A DNA stretch of 5,792 nucleotides. Source: Actinomycetota bacterium (GTDB taxonomy: Bacteria; Actinomycetota; Acidimicrobiia; Spongiisociales; ZC4RG35). Location: NCBI GenBank assembly GCA_003242515.1, contig QGUS01000117.1, forward strand, positions 1 to 5,792. Reading direction: 5' to 3'. Shown here piece by piece: positions 1-4,485 of the stretch (within the stretch, counting starts at the first letter, position 1; the number at the start of each line of letters is the position of its first letter). Made by a program: the position numbers and the translations under genes. A model generated the notes under the pieces. It was not told the origin of the DNA. It saw nothing but the letters and a program-made list of their open reading frames with translations, and made no database searches.

Positions 1-680
1 TCCGGGCGGAGCTGGACGGCGCCCGGCTTGTAGACGCCATGGACGTTCCCGAACCCGGCGGCGAGCAGGTACATGCCCCGGTCGAACGGCCCCAGCACCT
101 CCGTCACCCGCACCATGTCCTCGGGGGAGGTGTAGAGCTTGGAGCGGTCGACGTTCTCGTTGTCGGTGGCGTCCTCGACGCCGCCCACGATGCCGATCTC
201 GAGCTCGAGGATCACGTCCAGCTCGGCGCAGAGGGTGAGCAGCTCGTCGGCCAGGGCCAGGTTCTCCTCCATGGGCAGGTTGGAGGCGTCGAGCATGTGG
301 CTCTGGAAGAGCGGCGGGAGGCCCTTCTCACGCCGCGCCTTCGACTCGGCGAGCAGCGGGCGGATGAACCCGTCCACCCGGTCGGGCGGGCAGTGGTCGG
401 TGTGCAGCGCCACGTTGACCGGGTACCGCCCGGCGACGACGTTGGCGAACTCCGCCAGGGCGCGGGCACCGAGGGCCATGTCCTTGTTGGACTGCCCAGA
501 CGCGAACTCGCCGGCGCCGTAGGAGACCTGGATGATCCCGTCCGACTCCGCCTCGGCGAACCCCTCCAGGGCGGCGAGGAGGGTGGACGAGGAGGTCACG
601 TTGATGGCGGGGAAGGCGAACTTCTCGCTCCGGGCCCGGGCGAGCATCTCTCGGTAGGTCTCGGGTGAGGCGATGGGCAT
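1..680 (-). CDS. fba: Class IIA fructose-bisphosphate aldolase, N-terminal part (gene runs off left edge)
   Basis: Zinc-dependent aldolase that reversibly cleaves fructose 1,6-bisphosphate into dihydroxyacetone phosphate and glyceraldehyde 3-phosphate in cytosolic glycolysis and gluconeogenesis. About 226 codons are visible; mycobacterial homologues have about 344 residues, so roughly the last 115, including the third zinc histidine, lie outside the window. Visible family motifs are FAFPAINV (residues 21-28), ALHTDHC (91-97, catalytic Asp95 and zinc ligand His96), PLFQSHM (123-129), LELEIG (158-163) and FGNVHGVYKPG (210-220, zinc ligand His214). The stretches around HTDHC, FQSHM and KLYTSPED resemble the mycobacterial enzyme closely. 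The ATG at 680 is chosen because AGGAG (minus strand, 692-688) lies 7 nt upstream and the protein begins at the usual family position. One oddity: the loop usually reading GGEED is GGVED (166-170), keeping the second Glu (E169, matching E. coli Glu182) but replacing the first. The gene is transcribed divergently from the DUF454 gene. The family call is very secure. Confidence 0.96.
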   Translation of the reverse strand, partial: MPIASPETYREMLARARSEKFAFPAINVTSSSTLLAALEGFAEAESDGIIQVSYGAGEFASGQSNKDMALGARALAEFANVVAGRYPVNVALHTDHCPPDRVDGFIRPLLAESKARREKGLPPLFQSHMLDASNLPMEENLALADELLTLCAELDVILELEIGIVGGVEDATDNENVDRSKLYTSPEDMVRVTEVLGPFDRGMYLLAAGFGNVHGVYKPGAVQLRP

Positions 681-712
681 GGGTGGTCTCCTGTCGTGCT
701 GACATGAAGGTA

Positions 713-757
713 GTAGACCGGTTTTGGCGACTCGCCGTCGTGAACGGCCCGGTCTAC
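713..757. promoter_or_regulatory. Perfect 9-bp inverted repeat in the fba/DUF454 divergent intergenic region (candidate operator)
   Basis: GTAGACCGG at 713-721 is repeated in inverse orientation as CCGGTCTAC at 749-757, with 27 nt between the arms. A smaller inverted repeat, GGCG/CGCC (726-729 and 733-736), sits between them. The element lies centrally in the 92-bp gap between two divergent starts, where a shared regulator could act. TACCTT on the minus strand (712-707) abuts the left arm and is a possible -10 for fba. TACGTT (755-760) overlaps the right arm but would put the transcript start at or past the plus-strand ribosome binding site, so it is weaker. No convincing -35 box is seen. It could instead form an RNA stem in a plus-strand leader. 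The operator role is inferred from position and symmetry only. Confidence 0.4.
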
Positions 758-760
758 GTT

Positions 761-767
761 GAGGAGG
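761..767 (+). promoter_or_regulatory. Strong ribosome binding site deciding the GTG start of the DUF454 gene
   Basis: GAGGAGG at 761-767 lies 5 nt before the GTG at 773. It selects that codon over the in-frame ATG at 665, which would extend the protein across the whole divergent intergenic region and into fba, and over the GTG at 767, which overlaps the site itself. Confidence 0.65.
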
Positions 768-772
768 TGGCT

Positions 773-1174
773 GTGACCGCCGGACGGCGCAGGAAGGCCC
801 GCAATCCGCTGACCAGGGGCCTCTACTTCGTGCTGGGACTCCTGTGCCTGGCCCTGCTGCCGCTGAGCTACCTGCCCGGCATCCCCACCTTCGACCTGGT
901 GCTGCTGGCGGCCTTCTTCTTCTCGATGTCGTCGGACCGGATGTACGACTGGCTTCTCTCCCACCCGTACTTCGGCCCGATGATCCGGGACTACCAGGCC
1001 CACGGGCTGAGCATCAAGGCGAAGTGGTTCGCCGCCGCGGCCATCGTCGTCTCCGTGGGCGTCTCCGGGATCCTCCTGGTCGAGCTGACCTGGGTCCGCA
1101 TCGCCATGGCGGTCGTCATGGTGATCGGGCTCTGGTTCGTCTTCACCCGGCCCACGAAGCGAACGGGCGCCTGA
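773..1174 (+). CDS. DUF454 (YbaN-like) small inner-membrane protein
   Basis: A 133-residue integral membrane protein of unknown biochemical function. The N-terminus is basic (RRRKAR, residues 5-10), followed by hydrophobic stretches at about 16-34, 38-51, 84-103 and 107-124, suggesting three or four membrane segments. The family signature is clear: a hydrophobic helix, then LPGIPTF (34-40), an Ala/Phe-rich segment, a short amphipathic part, and HPYFGPMIRDYQAHG (64-78). This matches the PGIPT and HPYFGP-IRD pattern of DUF454 proteins such as E. coli YbaN. The Arg/Lys-rich ends suggest both termini may be cytoplasmic (positive-inside rule). The GTG start is chosen on the ribosome binding site at 761-767. 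The nucS gene begins 22 nt after the stop, so the two may be cotranscribed, though no functional link is known to me. Family assignment is confident; function is open. Confidence 0.85.
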   Translation: MTAGRRRKARNPLTRGLYFVLGLLCLALLPLSYLPGIPTFDLVLLAAFFFSMSSDRMYDWLLSHPYFGPMIRDYQAHGLSIKAKWFAAAAIVVSVGVSGILLVELTWVRIAMAVVMVIGLWFVFTRPTKRTGA

Positions 1175-1181
1175 CCTCTCC

Positions 1182-1187
1182 TACCCT
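1182..1187 (+). promoter_or_regulatory. Possible -10 element for a leaderless nucS transcript
   Basis: TACCCT fits the actinobacterial TAnnnT -10 pattern and ends 9 nt before the nucS ATG. There is no Shine-Dalgarno sequence in the 22-nt gap, so a leaderless transcript starting at or near the ATG is possible alongside read-through from the upstream gene. No -35 consensus is visible, and a six-base match of this kind is weak evidence. Confidence 0.25.
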
Positions 1188-1196
1188 GGCCGGCGC

Positions 1197-1856
1197 ATGA
1201 GACTGGTGATCGCCCGCTGCAGCGTGGAGTACGAGGGCCGGCTCACGGCCCGGCTCCCCGAGGCAACCCGCCTGATCATGGTGAAGGCGGACGGCACCCT
1301 GGCGATCCACTCCGACGGCAACGCCTCCAAGCCGCTCAACTGGATGGTGGCCCCCAACGTGCTGGAGCAGCAAGAGGACCGCTGGGTGGTCACCAACTCG
1401 AAGCGGGAGCGGCTCACCATCTGGCTCCACGAGATCTACGAGGACGTCACCCACGAGCTGGGGGAGGAGCCCGGGCTGGATAAGGACGGCGTCGAGGCCC
1501 ACCTCCAGAGGCTGCTCGCCGAGAAGCCCTGGGTGCTCGAGGAGGGGCTGGAGCTGATCCGCCGCGAGTACCCGACCGACATCGGACCCGTCGACATGCT
1601 CTGCGCCGACCCCGACGGCGGGACCGTCGCCGTCGAGGTGAAGCGGCGCGGCAACATCGACGGCGTCACCCAGCTCGTCCGCTACCTGGAGCGGCTCAAC
1701 CTCGACTCCCGTCTCGCCCCGGTGCGGGGGATCTTCGCCGCCGAGGAGATCGCGCCCCAGGCCCGCACCTACGCCGAGGCCAACGGGATCAAGGCGATCG
1801 AGGTGGACTACGCCGGGCTGAAGGAGACGGAGAGCAACCACCTCCGCCTCTTCTGA
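1197..1856 (+). CDS. nucS: Mismatch-specific endonuclease NucS/EndoMS
   Basis: NucS/EndoMS makes double-strand cuts at certain base mismatches and is the core of the non-canonical mismatch repair of Actinobacteria and many Archaea, which generally lack MutS/MutL. The 219-residue protein has the usual length (about 220-230). The N-terminal DNA-binding and dimerisation part begins MRLVIARCSVEYEGRLTARLP and carries KPLNWM (45-50). The C-terminal RecB-like nuclease domain shows GPVDML (130-135, Asp133) and VAVEVKRRG (144-152, Glu147 and Lys149), giving the D...ExK metal site, then GVTQLVRYLE (156-165). The extreme C-terminus, HLRLF, matches the short clamp-binding tail described for this family; mycobacterial NucS also ends in RLF. 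The ATG at 1197 aligns closely with the N-terminus of mycobacterial homologues. No Shine-Dalgarno is seen. The stop overlaps the start of trmL by one base. All expected catalytic residues are present, so the protein should be active. Confidence 0.96.
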   Translation: MRLVIARCSVEYEGRLTARLPEATRLIMVKADGTLAIHSDGNASKPLNWMVAPNVLEQQEDRWVVTNSKRERLTIWLHEIYEDVTHELGEEPGLDKDGVEAHLQRLLAEKPWVLEEGLELIRREYPTDIGPVDMLCADPDGGTVAVEVKRRGNIDGVTQLVRYLERLNLDSRLAPVRGIFAAEEIAPQARTYAEANGIKAIEVDYAGLKETESNHLRLF

Positions 1857-2329
1857 TGTTCCGCATCGTCCTCCACCAGCCGGAGATCCCGCCCAACACG
1901 GGGAACGTGATCCGTCTCTCTGCGTGCACCGGCTGCGACCTAGACCTCATCGAGCCGCTCGGGTTCGTGCTGGAGGACAAGCAGCTGCGGCGGGCGGGGC
2001 TCGACTACCACGACCTGGCGTCCGTCACCGTCCACCCGGACCTGGAGGCGTGGCTGGACGCGGTCAGGCCCGAGCGGGTGTGGGCGTTCACGGTGGGAGG
2101 GGAGACCCTCTACACGGAGGTCGGGTACCGGCCCGGGGACGCGTTCTTGTTCGGCCCGGAGTCGGTCGGCCTGGCGCCGGAGGTGGCCAACGCCCCGTGG
2201 GTCACCGGCCGGGTCCGGCTCCCGATGGTCCCCGGGGTCCGCTCGCTCAACCTGTCCAACACGGTCGCGGTGGCGGTGTACGAGGCGTGGAGGCAGAACG
2301 GATTCAGCCGCCCCGAGCGGGACGGCTGA
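1856..2329 (+). CDS. trmL: tRNA (cytidine/uridine-34-2'-O)-methyltransferase TrmL (SPOUT family)
   Basis: TrmL transfers a methyl group from S-adenosylmethionine to the 2'-OH of wobble nucleotide 34; in E. coli the substrates are two leucine tRNAs. The 157-residue length equals that of E. coli TrmL, and the similarity is end to end. Conserved blocks are the N-terminal PEIPPNTGNVIRL (9-21), IEPLGF (32-37) and LRRAGLDYH (44-52). The knotted SAM-binding part follows, with FLFGPES (97-103), RLPMVPGVRSLNLSN (121-135) and VAVAVYEAWRQ (137-147). There is no added N-terminal RNA-binding domain, which distinguishes it from the longer TrmH/RlmB proteins. The start ATG at 1856 overlaps the nucS stop (TGATG). 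No Shine-Dalgarno precedes it, which suggests translation by termination-reinitiation from nucS. The stop codon lies in the right arm of a hairpin (2301-2332). The tRNA substrate in this organism is inferred. Confidence 0.94.
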   Translation: MFRIVLHQPEIPPNTGNVIRLSACTGCDLDLIEPLGFVLEDKQLRRAGLDYHDLASVTVHPDLEAWLDAVRPERVWAFTVGGETLYTEVGYRPGDAFLFGPESVGLAPEVANAPWVTGRVRLPMVPGVRSLNLSNTVAVAVYEAWRQNGFSRPERDG

Positions 2330-2332
2330 ATC
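2301..2332. terminator. Perfect 10-bp stem hairpin between convergent trmL and the M20 dipeptidase gene
   Basis: GATTCAGCCG at 2301-2310 pairs perfectly with CGGCTGAATC at 2323-2332. The 12-nt loop can add an inner CCC/GGG stem. The right arm contains the trmL TGA (2327-2329), so the left arm codes for the end of the protein. Being symmetrical, the hairpin forms in transcripts from both strands. It sits at a junction where the two stop codons are only 22 bp apart, the right place for a bidirectional terminator. There is no T tract on either side, so it would be a tract-less terminator, common in GC-rich actinobacteria, or a 3'-end stabiliser. Termination itself is inferred. Confidence 0.65.
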
Positions 2333-2351
2333 GGCATCCGGTGCTGCTGGT

Positions 2352-3692
2352 TCAGTCGGAAGCCAGCAGGCGGAGAGCGATCGCTTCCGCCAGGGTCGCC
2401 CGTTCCAGGGCGCCGAGGTGCTGGGACTCGTTGGGGGCGTGGATCGACGAGTGCGGGTCGCCGCAGCCGGTCACGAGTATCGGCGCACCCGGGAACAGCT
2501 CCTTGAAGGTGGCGATGAACGGGATCGACCCGCCGGCGCCGATCTCCACCGCCTCCGTCCCGAACGCCTCCCGGAACGCCACCTTCCATGCGCGGACCGC
2601 GTCGCTGTCCAGGTCGAGGGTGGTCGCCTCGCCGAGGTCTTCGTGGCCGAAGGTGACCTGGACGCCCCACGGCGCGTGGGCCAGCAGGTGGGCCTTCAGC
2701 TTCTCAAGGGCGTCGCGGGCGTCCTGGCGCGGCGGGATCCGCATGCTCACCTTCGCCCGGGCCACGGGCACGAGCTGGTTGATCGCCTCGGAGACCGGCG
2801 GGGCGTCGATCGCGAGGATCGACACGGCCGGACGCGACCACAGACGCGAAGCCACGGAGCCCTTTCCGATCAGCTCCAGGCCGTCGACCGGCTTCACCTC
2901 GTCCCGCAACCGGTCCAGCGGGTAGTCGATGCCGCCGGGGAGCTCCTCGTCGACGAGGCCCGCGACGGCCACGGAGCCGTCGTCGTCGTGCAGCGATGCC
3001 AGCATGCGGGACAGGGCCATCAGGGCGTCCGGGTAGGAGCCGCCGTACTGGCCGGAGTGGACGGCGGCGGCCAGCGTGCGGACCTCCACCACCACGGCGG
3101 CGATGCCCCGCAGCGAGTAGAGGAGGGCGCCGGTGTCGGCGTCCCACACCTCGCCGTCGCCGATGACGATCACGTCCGGGCGGAGGAGGTCCCTGTGCTT
3201 CTGGAGGATCTCCTCGAGGCCCTCGGAGCCGGCCTCCTCCTCGCCCTCGAAGAACAGCTGCACGCCGACCGGCAGGTCGTCCCCGTGCGCCGCGATCGCG
3301 CCCAGGTGCATGACGATCCCGGACTTGTCGTCCGACGCGCCGCGGCCGTACAGGCGGCCGTCCCTCTCGAACGGCTCGAACGGGCCGGTCTCCCACTCCT
3401 CCGCCGGGCCCGGGGGCTGGACGTCGTAGTGGGCGTAGAGGAGCACGGTGGGGGCGCCGGGAGGGGCCGGCTTCTCGGCGAAGACGGCGGGGTGTCCCTT
3501 GGAGGCCTCGAGCAGTCGGGCGTTCTCGAAGCCCATCTCGGTGAGCATCGCCACCAGGGTCTCTCCGGCCGCGCGCACCCTGGCGGGGTCGTAGCCGGGA
3601 GCGCTGACGGACTCCATCCGCACCAGGTCGGCGAGGAGGCCCTTGAGCCGTGGCATGTCGGCGGCGACCGCCGCTCGGAGATCGTCGTGCAT
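2352..3692 (-). CDS. M20 family metallo-dipeptidase (carnosinase/PepV-like)
   Basis: A 446-residue di-zinc peptidase, probably cytosolic because no signal peptide is seen, expected to hydrolyse dipeptides or related amide bonds. The metal-site motifs of M20 are all present: YAHYDVQPP (86-94, His88 ligand and Asp90), GRGASDDKSG (116-125, Asp121 bridging ligand), EGEEEAGSEG (149-158, catalytic Glu152 and ligand Glu153), IGDGEVW (177-183, Asp179) and SIHAPNES (416-423, His418). AVHSGQYGG (210-218) begins the lid/dimerisation domain and supplies His212, equivalent to the histidine that reaches the partner active site in carnosinases. VSMRIPP (315-321) carries the conserved lid arginine. The motif set fits the dipeptidase branch better than DapE or ArgE, but the substrate cannot be fixed. 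The ATG at 3692 is chosen because a TAGCCT hexamer lies 6 nt upstream, consistent with leaderless translation; no Shine-Dalgarno is visible. It converges on trmL and diverges from the site-2 protease gene. Confidence 0.93.
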   Translation of the reverse strand: MHDDLRAAVAADMPRLKGLLADLVRMESVSAPGYDPARVRAAGETLVAMLTEMGFENARLLEASKGHPAVFAEKPAPPGAPTVLLYAHYDVQPPGPAEEWETGPFEPFERDGRLYGRGASDDKSGIVMHLGAIAAHGDDLPVGVQLFFEGEEEAGSEGLEEILQKHRDLLRPDVIVIGDGEVWDADTGALLYSLRGIAAVVVEVRTLAAAVHSGQYGGSYPDALMALSRMLASLHDDDGSVAVAGLVDEELPGGIDYPLDRLRDEVKPVDGLELIGKGSVASRLWSRPAVSILAIDAPPVSEAINQLVPVARAKVSMRIPPRQDARDALEKLKAHLLAHAPWGVQVTFGHEDLGEATTLDLDSDAVRAWKVAFREAFGTEAVEIGAGGSIPFIATFKELFPGAPILVTGCGDPHSSIHAPNESQHLGALERATLAEAIALRLLASD

Positions 3693-3698
3693 GGCCCG

Positions 3699-3704
3699 AG
3701 GCTA
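3699..3704 (-). promoter_or_regulatory. Candidate -10 element of a leaderless M20 dipeptidase transcript
   Basis: On the minus strand TAGCCT (TAnnnT) ends 6 nt before the ATG at 3692. That spacing would place the transcription start at the start codon. No Shine-Dalgarno sequence exists in this interval, which supports a leaderless message. A -35 consensus is not visible at 17 or 18 nt upstream. Confidence 0.35.
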
Positions 3705-3728
3705 CCCGGATGCGCTGGCATCACCGTT

Positions 3729-3753
3729 GGGCCATCATGGGCCGTGTTGGCCC
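3729..3753 (+). promoter_or_regulatory. Start-codon hairpin of the site-2 protease gene
   Basis: GGGCC (3739-3743) pairs with GGCCC (3749-3753), leaving a GTGTT loop that holds both candidate start codons, GTG at 3744 and TTG at 3747. A second GGGCC copy at 3729-3733 could compete for the same partner. This is a short, GC-rich structure in a 51-bp divergent region. It may expose or modulate the start, or be chance in a sequence this GC-rich. Confidence 0.2.
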
Positions 3754-4472
3754 GGTTCAGGTTGTTCGGCGTCCCCGTCTCGATCCATCCCTCGGTGGTG
3801 GTCGTCGTGGTCCTGCTCGGGTGGCTGAGCGGACTGAGGCGGCCGGGCGGGCTGGCCGTCTGGATCGGCGCCGTCTTCCTCTCCCTGCTGGTGCACGAGC
3901 TCGGCCACGCGCTCACCGCGCGCCGGCTCGGATCGGAGGTGGAGATCGAGCTCGCCGGCCTCGGCGGGCTTACCCGCTGGACCACCCCGGTGTCGGGAGT
4001 GACGCCCGGCAGGACCGCCCTCGTCTCCGCCGCCGGGTCGCTGGCCGGGTTCCTCCTCGCCGGGGTGGTGTGGGCGGTCTCGGAGGTCTGGGGGCCGTTC
4101 CGCGGCCTCGCCGGCCTGGCGGTCCAGGTCATCTTCTACGCCAACATCGTCTGGGGGCTCCTCAACTGGCTGCCCATCCGCCCCCTCGACGGCGGGCACC
4201 TCCTGCTCGCCTTCCTCCACCGGGTCGCGCCCCAACGGGCCCAGGGGATCGCCCGGGCGGTGTTCATCGGCACCGCGGCCGTCGGCGGGGTGTTCGCCTT
4301 CAGCCGGGGCCTGCTCTTCGCCGCGGCTCTGGCGGGCTGGATGCTGATCAGCGAGCTCGGCGCCTCCCGTCCCGTCGCCGCGCCGATCCCCGAGTTCGGC
4401 TACGACGACCCGGACGAGGGGACCGCGGAAGAACCTCCGTCAGCGGACCGGCCCCCCTGGTCCGGCGGGTAG
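3744..4472 (+). CDS. Site-2 protease family membrane metalloprotease (M50, short form without CBS or PDZ domain)
   Basis: Intramembrane zinc protease of the M50 family. Relatives cleave membrane-anchored anti-sigma factors or other single-span proteins within the bilayer. The 242-residue protein begins FRLFGVPVSIHPS (5-17), a typical start of the SpoIVFB/Rip3-like group. Hydrophobic segments lie at about 16-29, 37-50, 91-111, 124-141 and 172-203. The catalytic HELGH is at 51-55 (His51, Glu52, His55), and the third zinc ligand is in NWLPIRPLDGGH (141-152, Asp149). There is no PDZ insertion and no C-terminal CBS pair. The protein ends in a soluble tail of about 35 residues rich in Pro, Asp and Glu. 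The start is the GTG at 3744: no in-frame ATG exists nearby, and a longer N-terminus would run into the divergent dipeptidase gene. The TTG at 3747 is an alternative. No Shine-Dalgarno is visible. The acyl-CoA dehydrogenase follows by 13 nt. The substrate is unknown; no anti-sigma factor is encoded nearby. Confidence 0.9.
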   Translation: MLARFRLFGVPVSIHPSVVVVVVLLGWLSGLRRPGGLAVWIGAVFLSLLVHELGHALTARRLGSEVEIELAGLGGLTRWTTPVSGVTPGRTALVSAAGSLAGFLLAGVVWAVSEVWGPFRGLAGLAVQVIFYANIVWGLLNWLPIRPLDGGHLLLAFLHRVAPQRAQGIARAVFIGTAAVGGVFAFSRGLLFAAALAGWMLISELGASRPVAAPIPEFGYDDPDEGTAEEPPSADRPPWSGG

Positions 4473-4475
4473 CGT
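4470..4475 (+). promoter_or_regulatory. Possible -10 element for the acyl-CoA dehydrogenase gene
   Basis: TAGCGT, overlapping the stop codon of the upstream protease gene, fits TAnnnT and ends 10 nt before the ATG at 4486. The 13-nt gap contains only a weak purine run (GCGAG) directly at the start codon, too close for a usual ribosome binding site. An internal promoter with a near-leaderless message is possible, but read-through from the protease gene is equally likely. Confidence 0.22.
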
Positions 4476-4485
4476 TCAACGCGAG

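Noticed and set aside
39..668. 209-codon plus-strand open frame opposite the aldolase.
   Set aside because: The minus strand encodes an unmistakable class II aldolase with HTDHC and FGNVHGVYKPG. The plus frame has shadow composition.
665..772. N-terminal extension of the DUF454 protein from the ATG at 665.
   Set aside because: It would overlap the fba start and have no family similarity, while GAGGAGG sits correctly before the GTG at 773.
4444..4464. CGGACC/GGTCCG 6-bp inverted repeat near the end of the site-2 protease gene, as a terminator.
   Set aside because: It lies inside the coding region, has a C-rich loop and no T tract, and the next gene starts 13 nt after the stop on the same strand. 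Chance is likely at this GC content.
2418..4472. Long 684-codon plus-strand open frame running antisense to the dipeptidase and into the site-2 protease, which would look like a fused protein.
   Set aside because: The part before 3744 is Arg/Gly/Val/His-rich antisense composition typical of GC-rich shadow frames. The opposite strand carries an intact M20 enzyme with every metal motif. Only the part from 3744 is real.
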